A DNA stretch of 64,000 nucleotides from the NCBI RefSeq assembly GCF_048544455.1, contig NC_133534.1, forward strand, positions 223,352,292-223,416,291, written 5' to 3'. This DNA is from Silene latifolia (taxonomy: Eukaryota; Streptophyta; Magnoliopsida; Caryophyllales; Caryophyllaceae). A program made the translations under genes and the position numbers. This document shows, in pieces, positions 1-12,852 of this stretch (positions are counted from its first letter, which is position 1; each line of letters starts with the position of its first letter). Below the pieces are notes generated by a model. It was not told the DNA's origin, ran no database searches, and saw only the letters and a program-made list of their open reading frames with translations.

Positions 1-789
1 CACCCAGGGACGCACCCCGAAGAACACAGACAGATAAACAATAACTATAACACCAAAATCAACAGCCGTCTGAATCAATCAACAATATACAATCACAACC
101 GTCTGAGTCAATCAATAATCACTAACTACAGCACAATCACAACATATATCATGTAACTAATACTGAGTAGGAAAAACCCTACCTGGAACAGCAATCACCA
201 AGATCGTCACAATCAGCTAATCACAATCGTTCTTCAACGAAATCATCTCCTATAAACACACAATCATACAATCACAATCTAACATCAACCATACTCCCCA
301 AAACCCCCAAATTACCCAATTAGGGTTTCAACTAAAATCAACAAAACAGTATAAAAATTATATGTAAAGCTTACCCTCGACACAAGGATCACAACGGTGT
401 AAAGAACGATGAAATCCGACACCTCTAGCTCCGGGATTTGCTAATAATGCGGCGAGGATGATTCAACGTAACTCCCAATCTTCTCTTGAAGGTTTTTAGG
501 TTGTAAAAGTGTTTTGAGAAAAGTGACGAAAGCCTTATATACCATTCCCGTATTCTTAACAAAACCCGTCAAATATCACCCGTAAAACCACTTACTCGAT
601 CGAGTAAGGCACTTACTCGATCGAGTAAGGCACTTACTCGATCGAGTGCCCTCTACTAGATCGAGTACCCAACCTACTCGATCGAGTACCCTACAGGCAG
701 ACTACTGTTTTGCGTCAAAAACTACTTACTCGACAGATTAAGCCCCACTCGATAGAGTACCCAAAGACTCATAAATCCGTAGTATTACA
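1..789 (-). repeat. 3' LTR (partial) of the minus-strand element
   Basis: This matches about 6100-6886 almost base for base and ends in the same ..GTAGTATTACA. It has three copies of CACTTACTCGATCGAGTAAGG-type units at about 586-650 where the other LTR has two. A TATA-like TATATAAG (minus strand) lies near 534-542. Confidence 0.8.
586..706. repeat. CTCGATCGAG palindrome array in LTR
   Basis: Five spaced copies of ACTCGATCGAGT-like 12-mers (one as CTAGATCGAG) occur in about 120 bp, separated by short related spacers. The equivalent array in the other LTR is at 6705-6792 with one unit fewer. Confidence 0.9.
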
Positions 790-3700
790 GTCTTCCCTCC
801 TTAAAAAGAATTTCGTCCCCGAAGTTCAACCCATACCCAAAACAAACATACTAACTCGACCAAGACACAACAACGCAACTAAGAACTCAAAACGAAACCC
901 CAAACTATAAAACATGAACTCTTAACATCAACCCCACCAACTATGTCTACTTCTACAACATGACTCACTATATCGTATACACCACATTATAGCCTCTCTC
1001 GACACTAACTCCATACACTACCAACTACCATCTACAAACGCCGCTAGCTCCGTTTCACTAACATATTATCCACTAGAAAAAATCCAATATCAAAACGCTC
1101 ATAAACATCAAACGGAATGTTACATTCTACCACCCTTAAAAGGAACTTCGTCCTCGAAGTTTACACACACTCATAACAGCATCATCCAACTGTCAACACT
1201 ATCGAACTCATAAACATCATCATCCAACTGTCAACACTATCGAAATATTCTCACACTCCTAAACATCATACTACCACAAGCACGGCCATAGCCTTTTAAC
1301 AAAATCAACCACAACAAAGATCCATCCTTTATGATACACAACACTCTACTTCCAAATATACTACAACATGCACAACCATGAAACTCTCTTTTATCGCATC
1401 CTACTGCTCTTAAGACAAATGTTACGTCCTCGTAACTCACTAATGCTAAATCCTAGCTATATCTTCTCATTATCCTCATCACCACCGCATGTCAAAGATA
1501 ACCGCCTATAATCTAAACACTCACCATTCTTATATCTAAGGCTCTCTTACTTAACAGTTCTCACACCTCAATTCATTCTGCACTTCATCTAACCAATACC
1601 ACAAAATCCTTATCATAACCAACACTCCAACTCTTCCACATTACCGCAACACGACATACCCCTCTATATAAACTATATAAAACTCCTATCGCCAAAAGCG
1701 TAACTCACGATCCACACTTGTTACGTACACTCACACTAGATCCTCAAGTTCTTTTCTTTCATTACCGCAAAACTCATACTTAACTTTACATGAAACTAAT
1801 TCCCAACACCCTACACTCACTGTCTCAACAAAAGATTATGAATCACCTGCAGCTTTCAGATCAGTACAACACATGTTCCAAAAATCGCTTACCATGACTA
1901 TGTCTATCGATGCCTCATCTTAAAACAAGATCCAAATTACTGTATCAACCACTCACAACTGTGTCCCATCAACAGAATATCGCTATACCATGTCGGCCAT
2001 AGAAACATACACAACTCCCTTCCATATCATACTCTACCCTCACACCCCAGGCTGAAACTGGTAAGAAACATCAATAAACAAAACAACCGTCTATCTGTCC
2101 AAACTGAAACTCACAGGAAACAGCAGCAAACAAAACAACAATCTATGTATAACTGCTATGTACTTTCGAAACTAGAATCGTAATCATCCCGCCTACTTCA
2201 CCACAACCAGGGACGGCATCGCAACACCGCCACCAACAACCGCACCGCAGCGCGAAAATACCCGCATCACATCACGAAGTACCATGCCCGGATCACCACC
2301 CGAGGCACAACAACCACATCAATAGGCTTCACAACCACATACAATTCCCATAAACACTGACTCAGTATAACTTTCCGGACAAGAAAACTTAATCAAAACG
2401 GTTTTACTAGATCACAACACAATATATTATACTGAATAAACAGACAAGAATCTCATGAATATCATCCATACCTTTTCACGGAATAAACATATATCATGAA
2501 TACACATACAAGTATAACTAGCCATGCCAGATCACCCAAACTATCACTTTTGAACATCATTCCATTAGTTTACCGTACCCAACATATATCACAAAACATT
2601 CATATAACAAATTTATAACTATCACACCATACCACTTATCGTGAGGTCGGAACCTCACACAAACGTTTATACACATCATAGACCCATAATCACATCCAAC
2701 TAGTCAATCCTGATCACGTAAGTTACCACTTGATAAAGGTTACCTCTCGCCCGAGCTTAACTCGTATGCCCCTCATAACATATTCTCCCCTTCGCATAAC
2801 TATCACCTCCTGCCAAGTATAACCATACCATTAATATTCAACTACTAGCACCCGCCTCATATAACCACATCTTATACTTCCTCACAACCATACCTAACAA
2901 TCTGGTCTCTACAAAATCACCTCTTTAGAATGGCTATCTTTCCTGCTCATCATCGCCCTTAACCACTAGTGACAACACCTCAACACCACCATTGTTCGGA
3001 CATCAAGCCTCCTACTCTCATCTCTAAACATCACGGTTTCTTTCTTATCTTTGGTTAACATCCCAAATAACAAACATCAAATCCATCAACCAAAATTTCC
3101 TCAACATTATTCCTAATACTACCCTTAATTGTATCGTCATCTAACTCTCCACCAAAAATCTCGTATCGTGCAAATACTCCAACAACTTCATACTCCCTTA
3201 ATTCCTCGAAACTCATGATTAATCATGTTGTCCTGAAACTTCTGTATAACCATTAACTCACTTACTCTTGATAGTATCATACATCTCGACGATTCCTTAC
3301 TTTTATATCACATAACTCTGGTGAACCTTTTTCTCAGCTTACTTTTATCCTTCTTTTCTCTTTGTACTCAACAATACCATTTAGCTCAACTCCGTACTAC
3401 TTCTATCCAACCCTTTAGTGCTCCAATTACCTTCTCATCGCTCCAAAACTCAAATCCCATTATTTCATATCGATATCATCTCACTCTTTCTCACCATGGA
3501 TCTTCTCTTATTATGCTATCACTCACACTTGTCACTAATCTATCCATAAAATCAACGTTCACTATTCAAACAATTGCATCTCCCTTGTACATCTCTAGAA
3601 ATCAAAATTCATTTCATACCGTTAATTGTCCAAGGAAATCACACAGTAGTTTCACCTCTTAATAAACCAAATCTCCCAAACTCAATCACTGTCTACAAAT

Positions 3701-4204
3701 ACACCTCGCGACATGTCTCCATCTAATTTCACTATAGACCACTCTTCTCCATCCCTCTACAACGACCTTTTATTACATATATTCTTAACCAACACAATCT
3801 AACCATCTCCCTCCGTAATTCTTACACATCTCAAGTTGCTACTATCCACATCCTTCCTGTCACCTTTTTATTCTCACGTTCCTTACACTTACATCACTCC
3901 TTGCTCATATACACTTGCCTTTACATCACTCAAATTCGCAAATATATCACTCACCACGTCTCACAAAACTTGCACCATGCCTCAATCAGCTCATCAATGT
4001 TCCCTTCATTTTTCCACTATCCATCACAACCACATATAACTCATGTCCTCCCACCAAACTCCTATCCACCATGAGGTGCCACTCACCACACCATAAGATT
4101 GGGTAACTTACGCATCAAGACCAACATACATGTAAAATAATGCATAAAGAAGCAAAATAATACCTTTGAATTAAACATAATATGCAACGAAGTCAAAAGA
4201 TAAG

Positions 4205-4400
4205 CATATGACCCAAAATAGGGGTCACTAGATCGAGTACAGGCCACTTGATCGAGTAAGTTACTTACTCGATCGAGTAGGTGAAGGTCAGAGGCACGTA
4301 AAACAAATTACTAAGGCTACTCGATCGAGTAAGGGTTACTCGATCGAGTAACAAGAGGTGCACTCGATCGAGTGAGGGCCACTCGATCGAGTACCCTACG
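4205..4400. repeat. Interior CTCGATCGAG palindrome array
   Basis: About seven copies of CTCGATCGAG or one-base variants (TAGATCGAG, TTGATCGAG) occur in 200 bp, with TAC/TAA/TGC flanks like those of the LTR arrays. In element orientation this lies in the 5' leader. Confidence 0.85.
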
Positions 4401-5452
4401 CATTTCTCAGCACTGTCCAATTTTCTTAAAACGGTCATATCTCACTCGTTTCTTGGTCGTTTTGGGCGTGTGACCTATCGTTAGAATTGTAACAGAACAA
4501 GCTATCACCTCCAAATCAAATCACATCAAAATCATATATACATCTCAAGTTATAACAGTTTAAATACAACCTCTCTATAATCGAAAAACACAACTACTTG
4601 ATTTTTACTTCCAAACAACTTAAACAACAAGGTAAACAAAAACAACTCAATACTCATAAAACCAATATTCTAATCACATGTTACTATCTTCAAAAGCCAA
4701 GCAACAGCATTCATCATGCACATAGATTATTTAACTTGTCAATCATGATTTACCCACATGCTTTTATTCTATACCTTTACGTACAACAAAACATACTCAT
4801 ACGTTACAAATCCAATTTCCATGTTACTAATGCAACAATAGTACAAATCCACTTCGTCACCTAAACATATTCATAATCACAAAATTCATATTCTCATGCA
4901 ATTGACACCCCATCTTTTCCAATCTATTCTTCCCATTTCAACCACATTCTTCATCTAACAAGTGCATATGACACAACAGTAGACAAGTATATGAACTTAT
5001 TATTTAAGTTTACCCAAATAAAACTATGTAAAATCATATCACATCCCCTAATCACATATTACTAGTATAGACACATTATAAATCATTCATCCTGCAACAT
5101 TATTTTTCATCATTCTCATATACTTTTCCAGCAATTCCAAACAATATTACAAACCAACTATCATGCAACATGCCTATTCACAACACTTTATCATTTACCA
5201 CTTTCCTCATTCCACCACAATCATTCTGCAACATTTCTATACAACACATCATTCAACATACGCAATAGAATATTAGCAAACACATAGCGATCCCATGACA
5301 CCCTAGTGACCGGTTCAAAATTGTGAGGCGAGTTCGCGACTTTAGGACGTCTCCCAAGTCTTTGCATTAGCTCCTACAACTTCTACCCGGGTTCATTTTA
5401 GTTTAACTCCCTATGTACATTAGGTTCATTAGTTACAGGTTTCAGGATCGTC

Positions 5453-5464
5453 GCTCTGATACCA
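5453..5464 (-). other. Primer-binding site, initiator-Met tRNA type
   Basis: The minus strand reads TGGTATCAGAGC, the standard plant primer-binding site complementary to the 3' end of tRNA-iMet. It lies three bases inside the LTR at 5468. Confidence 0.9.
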
Positions 5465-5467
5465 CTT

Positions 5468-6886
5468 TGTGACACCCCCATACTCCGAGTGCCTTACAAG
5501 AACCACTCAGGTATAAGAACGTCACCGTCTCGGTTTCCCGAGGCAATGATAATCAAATGACAATAACGAAACATAATTTAAATAGCAATAAAGTTTAAGT
5601 GATTACAATTCCAAAACCAAACTGATAAAAATACGGTACATGTTCTCAAAAACCAAATGTATCAAACTACTAAAATACGACAGCAGAAGACTCTAATCAA
5701 CTTGTGGTGACACGTCCCCGCTAGCCCCAAATGCCTTTAATCAAACATGCTCAACAACTGCTCACCATCCCCGAATGGATCACCACAGTTTTACAAAACA
5801 AAGACGGGGTCAGTACTAATTACACAATATACATCACAATAAAACAAGTACCAAACAGCTCAAACGTCACATCCAAACCCAACTCCATAATCAATCTCCT
5901 CATAACTGACTACACACTAAAGTGTGTAGTCCTGCCAGAGTAACCATCGCAACAGGTACTCCACACCGCCAGTGGGGGACCGCAGCCGTTCCCACCTAAG
6001 CCCCGCTCATCTCTATCGAGCGATAAACCCAAGTCCAATAATGTGCACATCCCTTCTGTGGCGGGTTCCACAGAAGGCGAATCATGGGCGTGAAGCCACT
6101 CCCGCAAGTGACTCCACTCAGCCAGGGATGCACCCCGAAGAACACAGACAGATAAACAATAACCATGACACCAAAATCAACACCCGTCTGAATCAATCAA
6201 CAATATACAATCACAACCGTCAGAATCAATCAACAATCACTAACTACGGCACAATCACCACACATATCATGTAATTAATACAGAGTAGGGAAAACCCTAC
6301 CTGGAACAGCAATCACTAAGATCGTCACAATCAGCTAATCACAATCGTTTTTCAACGAAATCATCTCCTATAAACACACAATCATACAATCACAATCTAA
6401 CATCAACCATACTCCCCAAAACCCCCAAATTACCCAATTAGGGTTTCAACTAAAATCAACAAAACAGTATAAAAATTATATGTAAAGCTTACTCTCGTCA
6501 CAAGGATCACAACGGTATAAAGAACGATGAAATCCGACACCTCTAGCTCTGGGATTTGCTAATAATGCGGCGAGGATGATTCAACGTAACTCTCAATCTT
6601 CGCTTGAAGGTTTTTAGGTTGTAAAAGTGTTTTGAGAAAAGTGACGAAAGCCTTATAAACCATTCCCGCATTATTAACAAAACCCGTCAAATATCACCCG
6701 TAAAACCACTTACTCGATCGAGTAAGGCACTTACTCGATCGAGTGCCCCCTACTCGATCGAGTACCCAACCTACTCGATCGAGTACCCTACAGGAAGACT
6801 ACTATTTTGCGTCAAAAACTACTTACTCGACAGAGTAAGCCCCACTCGATAGAGTACCCAAAGACTCATAAAACCGTAGTATTACA
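5468..6886 (-). repeat. 5' LTR of the minus-strand element
   Basis: This 1419-bp repeat reads TGTGACACCCCC..GTAGTATTACA on the plus strand, so it has TG..CA termini. It carries a CTCGATCGAG array at 6705-6792. The flank at 6887 belongs to another element. Confidence 0.85.
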
Positions 6887-7052
6887 CCCTCACCCATCTT
6901 GGGCTCAACCTCACCTTTTATTCCCTAACCAAGGGAACCAACAAGGGGAATTTGGTGGCAAAGTTGGAGGATTCTTTGGCCAAGGAGGAGGGTATGACCA
7001 AGGAGGTTCTAGCGGGCGTGGATACCGCAATGATGATGATGATGACGAGTGA
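6887..7052 (+). pseudogene. C-terminal tail of a Gly-rich element protein
   Basis: The open frame runs from the insertion junction to a stop at 7050-7052 and reads Gln/Gly-rich sequence (GGFFGQGGGYDQGGSSGRG) ending in a run of Asp. The upstream part is cut off by the minus-strand retrotransposon, so an ATG at 6807 or anywhere in the LTR is not a real start. The family is not recognised. It could be the end of gag-like or env-like sequence of the Athila-type element. The acidic tail is partly encoded by a GAT microsatellite. Confidence 0.4.
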
Positions 7053-9149
7053 AAGGGTAAGAGGTGTCTACCACACCACCTCCATTTGTATGATACTCTT
7101 TCGTTTCCTTTCTCTCATGTATAGTTGCGTTGCATTTTAAATTATCTTGCATTTAGTTTACACCTCACTTGTATTTGTATTATATTGCATCTACATTAGT
7201 TAGCTCATATAGTATAGGTTCATTGTAACATGAATAGATTAGTTTGCATTGTGAGATATTTCATATAGTTAGTTGCATTCATGTATAGACACTAATGACC
7301 AAACCTATTTCTTTCTACCCTAGAAATAGTACTTAAATCGATTTGGGGAGGTTTGATCATAAGTGACCATAGAAAACATGCATCATATAGTGTAGTTTAG
7401 ATTGCATTTATTTGCTATATATGTCATATATAGTTGCACTTAGTTAGAGCATGCATTCATATCAAATCATTGCATTTGTACTTCATTTTTCATAAAATCA
7501 AAAAAATCCAAAAACATGTATTTCTTTTTCATTCCTACTCCTACATGTACATTGAGGACAATGTCCAAAATAAAGTGGGGGATGGGAATTTATATTCCAA
7601 AATGCATAAAAATTGAAAATTTTCAAAAAATCTCAAAAATATGATGTTCTTTAACTTCATAAAAACAAAATCTATAAAAATTTGAAAATTTAAAAATTCC
7701 AAAAACATGTTCTTTCCTTTGTAGTGTAGAATTGTATATATTGTATATATTTGTGTTTTTTTGTCACTCTTATCACATTGGATCGACTACGCCACATTCG
7801 AGGCATGAAGGAAATAGAAGACCGCATGGTATGATCTTTAAAATCTCCTTCCTCCTTTTTATATGTTAATGACAATGTGGCTATCTTTTGATTGATGCGG
7901 TATGAACCAAAGTATTGCTAAGAGTTTCCATCTAGATTATATGGCATAATAGTTGATAGAAGCATATGCATTAGAGATTGTATATATGTTAGTTGCATCA
8001 TGGCATGTAGTTGCATGGTTAAAAAATTTTTGTGAAAATGTCTAGTTGGGAAACTTGACAAGTGTATATAAGGCCCTTGTAGATAATTTTTTTCCTTGAG
8101 ACTTTGTTTATAGAATACCCTCAAGACACCCAAGGATGTGTCATACTAGTATCTTTTGACCCATGGACTAAGGCCTAGTCAAGAGTACCTTGTGGTGTGA
8201 TAACTTCTTGGCTACCGTTTATTCCAAGGTGACCTTTGAAGCCATGCAACCGTCCTTACACTTCTATCATCATATTTTGTCAACAAAAAGGGAATGGGTA
8301 CAAAAATCTCCAAATTGAGTTCAAGTACCAAATCAAAATCAAAAAGTTTGCTAATTGGATCAATGAAAAGAGGAGTACAAAAATAAGAACTCCTATGCTT
8401 TAATAAAAGTACCCTTGCTACAAATGGGGTTACTTTGCAAAATGTTCAAAAATGCAAATATTGAAATTTTTGCCAAGTATCAAAAATGGCAAAGAAATGT
8501 TCTCAAAAGTCAAATACCACAAGAAATTGGGGGGGGGGGGGGGGGGGGAGGGACAAATCAAAAAGCAAACTACAAATGTGAAACTCAAAATATCTTGATC
8601 CCTTTCATCCATTGATCTTACTTTGTGGCATGGTGGAGAATGGACGATCCTTCTTCTTGTCTAAGTAAGAGGGAGAATTCCGCGATCCTATAGTGTTTCT
8701 AACACCATAGGGAGCCTACTCTTGACAAAAGCATTTAGCGATTGAGGATAAAAGTACCCTAGTTTGACACAACTTGGAGGTGATTTGTTTGTATCCTCTT
8801 GGACTTAGTAACTGGGAGAACCAATATCTATGATGGAGTGTGTACCCTTAAATTTCTTCCCCTTTAGATGATTTCCGCCACTTAGATGAGGAAAGTGGCT
8901 ATTCTTTTGTAGATGCATCCATTACTTGTTTTGTGTGATTAATGCTTGGATGTATCGCCATTTTGGCAAGCCCCACTTTGCCTTACAAGAAGGCACCATA
9001 CCTCATAGATGTCTTGTTGTGAGTTTAAGAGGCGGAGTGAGACCCGCTAATTGTCTCACATCGGTTATATTATTAGGATAGTTTAAATAAAGGTTTAGTT
9101 CTAGTCACCTCTTTACTCGGGACTAGTAAAGGTTCGGTTTGGGGATGTT
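7053..9149 (+). other. Athila-like 3' untranslated region and polypurine tract
   Basis: About 2.1 kb lacks a credible ORF. ATTGAGGACAATGT lies at 7551-7564, a 20-G run at 8529-8548, and the purine tract TTTGGGGATGT directly precedes the LTR. Confidence 0.5.
8529..8548. repeat. Poly-G run of 20
   Basis: Twenty consecutive G residues are followed by AGGGA. The run creates a spurious poly-Pro (minus) or poly-Gly (plus) ORF and is prone to length error. Confidence 0.95.
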
Positions 9150-10786
9150 TGATGTGACTCTTAATTGCGCACATTTAGTTCCCTAATTGAACCTATTTTG
9201 CATACTATTATAACATTTCATGGCCATTTTATCCGTCAAATCCTTTCTACTTTGCTTTCCTAGTGCATTTCGTATGTCTTATAGGAAAGGAGATAATGAG
9301 GCGGAATTCCCGTCTCCCGTGCATATTTGGAAGCTTTTTGACGATCTCAGATGGACTAGTATGAAGAGGAGGCAAGAACGATGACCAATGAAGTAGGAAT
9401 AAAGAGTATACGCAGATCATAGGCCTTTAAAGCAAAAATGTGGAAAACTGTGCCAAGATCCGTGCGTCCTAAAGCACAAGACAGGCGGATTGCCTTGTCC
9501 AGATCCGAGTGGCCCGAGCACGAGATGAGCGGATCCAGGACCTTTGATCTGAGTGTCTCCCTAGTGATCCGGGCGGATCCCTTGGCAGAATCAACCGTGC
9601 TTCAAGCTGGTCCGAGCGGATCGTGTTAGGAGTAACAGTCCAAACTGCGCATCTCCCTCGGGACTTGCAATTCCCTACTTAAAATTAGCATAGTTATTTA
9701 CTAATCCACTCTTAATTAACCTAATGATGTACTACTATATATACTCCATTTGTAATAATGAAGAAGGAGAGCCATCTTGGAGGAGAAAAACCTTCCTTAG
9801 ATTAGAATAGGAGTATATTAGAATAAGTGAATCTCAACCATTGCACATTTAATCTTTCCTTAATTATTGTTCAAGTTTATTATTATTGGGTAATTGAAGA
9901 TTATTGGTTTATTATTGGAGAATTGACAACTCTTTATCAATCAATCGTGTTCTCTTCTATTATTCTTTCCTTTCCATTTATTCATCTTAAGTTTGGTATA
10001 ATCTCTTTACTCTTTACTCTTTATTGTTTATTTCCTCATTCTCTTATCATGTTTATACTTATTGTGATGATTGACACCATTAATGACATGTTTCCAATGA
10101 TAATGAGTGAGTAGTTTTTTTAGCTAGGATTAATGGGGAATTAAGGGAAATAAACATGGGGATTGATCTATGCTTAATCTAATATGTTTCCATAATTAAT
10201 TTGCTTACTTGTTGTGATTTCAACTTATGCACATGTTATGTTCGATGAAATGCGAGCCTATGAATCCTTGCATTTTTTGATCCATCACCTATCTTTTCAA
10301 TGAGGCTTGTAAGCTTATAAACCAACTCGAGCCTCATTAGACCATGCATAGAGTTGAATAGGAAGAATTAAGTCGACTTGTAGGTGTTGTACAATCTAAT
10401 CGATTCGCCTCCGAGACTCAAACCTTCTTAGGGATTGTAAGATATACACTAACTCGATGCCATCACAACAATAAGTGCTTGCATCTAATTGAGAACATAT
10501 TTGTATGATCTACTCCCATGAATCCCCTATGATCCCATGACGTCCTAGTGTCTCTAATCAACTGTTTACATCTCTTAACTGATTGCTTGTTTTACTTTAT
10601 TGCTTCTATTAGTTTAGACTCACCAACTTCAACCCAAATCAGTTGTGACACTAGCATAAATTGAGATAGATAGACTTAGAACCCAAAGCACACCGTCTCA
10701 TGGATCGACCTCGACTTAACCACTAACTAGTTATTTGTTGAGAATATAAATGTGTTTGATTGAGAGCCCCGACGACACTTTCATCA
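9150..10786 (+). repeat. 3' LTR of the Athila-like element
   Basis: It starts TGATGTGACTCTTAATTG after the purine tract and ends ..GACGACACTTTCATCA, the usual end of Athila/Tat LTRs. A TATATATA box lies at 9736-9743. The 5' third contains repeated GATCCGAGCGGATC-like palindromic words (about 9455-9625). No second copy is in the window, so the ends come from signatures only. Confidence 0.6.
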
Positions 10787-12056
10787 ATAGTTAAGATTAA
10801 TTTAGTAGGGAAGATGTACTTTGGATGAATTAAAATTAGGAGGGAATGACTATATTTATAATACAATATTTCCCTCCAAAAAAAATAATCAATGCATGGT
10901 TTCCGCCAAATGCAAGTTAGGTGGGGAAAATCCTAACGACCTTTCATCTTCTTAACTACAACATAAAAATAACAAGTTCCTCCGAAATATTTATTTAGAG
11001 TGTAGATTATAAGCATACAATTGGTGTAGCATAGTTGGTAGGAGACACATTTTTCTTACCAGACGTCTAAGGTTCGAACCTTGTTGGAGTACCTTTTATT
11101 AACAAGTTTTTTGTGTGAACTTTTTGTAAAAAAAAAAGAGTATTTAAATAAAAATAGTTGTACCATAAATAATTATGTCCAAGAAATTTTTAAGAAATTT
11201 TTTTATCAACATTTTTTTAAGAATTTTTTATTAAATAATTATGTGCAATAAATTTTTTTAAGAAAATTTTAAAAATTAAAATTAAAATTTTTTTATTAAC
11301 ATTTTTTTTATTTAACTCACTAATTTCATACTTAATATTATGAAATTATACATAAAAAATATATTGTAAGTAAAGTGCCTTATAAAATACAAAAACAATT
11401 TATCAATAAAAAAAATAAAACCTTGAATAAGAAAAAAAAATTATTACCATAAATAATTATGTCAAATAAATACAGAACGCAAATATATTCAATAATAAAT
11501 TTAAAAAAAATATAAAAAATAATCAGCAAAAATAATTATACAAAAATAAATAATTAATACAAATGTATACAAGCTGAGATACAAAAATACGAAATATACA
11601 GTATAAAAAATGTATACAATTAATATCGTATAAGCTCAGGTACAAATATACCGTATTTATTAATGTATCCGCCTAAGTATAAATATACGGTATACAAATG
11701 TATACATAAATATTGAAATACACAAAAATATTAATAATAAATAAGAGTTAAATAAAAAATTAGGAAAGAAGTTTTTTTTAATTACCAAAATATATGTCAA
11801 TACCGAGAACATTAATTAAGGGGGTAATTAATGAAGGAATCAAGGGATTAATTAGATTAAATCAGATTCTTTCAGTTTGACATGTGGAGTATTATAATTG
11901 GTGGTGTATGAGAGCCCGCATACACCTGGTGTAACTCTACCTTTTCGTGAACATGGGTTAGTTTTAATGGTAAGTAATGTAAGTTAATGGATGTCAGTAG
12001 TCTAGTTAGTTGTTGAGAAATATTAGTATTAATGTAATGTAATGATATGGTTGTAT
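10787..12056. other. AT-rich intergenic DNA
   Basis: There are long A/T runs and no credible ORF. A tRNA-like promoter pair at 11021-11135 is the only recognisable item. Confidence 0.5.
11021..11135 (+). mobile_element. tRNA-derived SINE-like relic
   Basis: TAGCATAGTTGG matches the Pol III A box, and GGTTCGAACC about 45 bp later matches the B box. It is followed by a T-rich stretch and a run of nine or more A. No clear TSD is seen, and it does not fold as a complete tRNA. Confidence 0.5.
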
Positions 12057-12072
12057 AAAAACCATTAAAGTT
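12057..12072. repeat. Left TSD of LINE 1
   Basis: AAAACCATTAAAGTT matches the sequence after the A-tail at 16371-16384. Confidence 0.85.
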
Positions 12073-12852
12073 CGGTTTGTGAAACAGGAGGATAAGGAGT
12101 TGGTATTGCAGTCAGAACATATCCTTTTTGACAGTAAGCCTTTCATTATCAAGGATTGGAAGCCTGACACTAAAATCATTAAGGATAAACCTGATGTGGT
12201 ACCAATTTGGGTGCGATTGTATGATTTGGAACTGAAATACTGGGGGAAGGCTTTACCAAAAATTGCTGGGTTAATTGGGACCCCAATCAGGAGTGATAAG
12301 GCCACCCAGGAGAAGGAGTTTCTGAATTATGCGAGATATATGGTGGAAGTTAAGACAGGACAGCAATTCCTTGAGTATGTTGAGTTTATTGACGAGAAAG
12401 GTGCGGTGTAGAGGCAGGCTGTCTTCTATGAGTGGAAGCCTGTCCTTTGTACCAAGTGCAAGGGAATTGGACATGATACTAAGAATTGTAAGAATGGGAA
12501 GGTTTTGACTAAAGGTGCTCCTGCTAAGCAGCAATGGAGACCCAAGGTCGTTGCTCCTGTTCAGAACCCAAGGGTGGTGCAGGTGAACAAACCAGTGACA
12601 GTAGAGGAGCCTGTTTCTGAGGAGGAACTTCCTCAAATTGATCCTGCTGCAGTGGTTACACCTATGCCATATCAGGGGTCTGTGATGAATTCTATATCTC
12701 CTGCAAAATTCATACACATAATGTCTAAGAGAGGTATGAGAATGATTCAAGGAGGCCCTATTTTTATGGATGTGTTACAATTGTCCTTGAAAAAGAATAT
12801 GCTAAGTAGTCTAGGAAGTGGGAAGGGACCATCTGGTAGTGATAATGGTTAA
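12073..12852 (+). pseudogene. LINE ORF1 fragment (DUF4283-like, zinc knuckle)
   Basis: The frame is open from the truncation point to TAA at 12850-12852 except for one TAG at 12409-12411. It encodes the nucleic-acid-binding ORF1 protein of plant L1-like elements. The first part (PDVVPIWVRLYDLELKYWG, then a glycine/isoleucine segment) resembles the end of DUF4283. After the stop codon the frame continues to a CCHC zinc knuckle, CTKCKGIGHDTKNC, near 12450-12492. The N-terminal portion is missing because of 5' truncation. ORF2 begins at ATG 12845, overlapping the ORF1 stop. Confidence 0.8.

Larger units (their letters stand above)
790..5467 (-). other. Retrotransposon interior with no detectable coding
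   Basis: The plus strand is pyrimidine/A-rich with short, unconvincing ORFs only. A second purine-tract-like string (minus strand GACGAAGTTCC..AAGGGTGG) at about 1128-1160 nearly duplicates the one at 794-823, suggesting an older LTR boundary. A CTCGATCGAG array lies at 4205-4400. Nothing else is recognisable. Confidence 0.6.
1..6886 (-). mobile_element. LTR retrotransposon, non-coding, Tekay/chromovirus-like ends, truncated by window
   Basis: Two direct repeats (1-789 and 5468-6886) flank a 4.7-kb interior. Orientation is minus: GCTCTGATACCA at 5453-5464 is the complement of the initiator-Met tRNA primer site TGGTATCAGAGC and lies 3 bp from the right repeat, while a purine-rich tract (minus strand, AAGGAGGGAAGAC) abuts the left repeat. 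The interior has no gag, protease, RT or integrase reading frame and is rich in stops, so the copy is non-autonomous or fully decayed. The minus-strand string GACGAAATTC..AAGGAGGG just before the LTR recalls the 3' ends of Tekay/Del chromoviruses; that family call comes from memory and is tentative. The far end of the left LTR, and so the TSD, lies outside the window. Confidence 0.75.
6887..10786 (+). mobile_element. 3' part of an Athila-like Ty3 retrotransposon
   Basis: The fragment begins where the minus-strand element inserted. It contains the tail of an ORF, a long 3' untranslated region with ATTGAGGACAATGT followed by AAGTGGGGGATG (a phrase typical of the region downstream of pol in Athila-type elements), a purine tract GGTTTGGGGATGT, and a 1637-bp LTR. 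No primer-binding site follows 10786, so this LTR is the 3' one. The 5' part lies left of the window. The clade call rests on these signatures only. Confidence 0.6.

Noticed and set aside
3321-4106. Ser/Thr/His-rich plus-strand ORFs
   Set aside because: Pyrimidine-rich composition, no domain, within the retrotransposon interior.
4205-4400. CRISPR-like spaced repeats
   Set aside because: Units are 10-12 bp palindromes with irregular short spacers in plant DNA; no cas genes.
8430-8615. ORFs on both strands with poly-Gly/poly-Pro
   Set aside because: Created by the 20-G homopolymer; no family resemblance.
11021-11085. tRNA gene
   Set aside because: Box spacing and arms do not form a tRNA; looks like a SINE relic.
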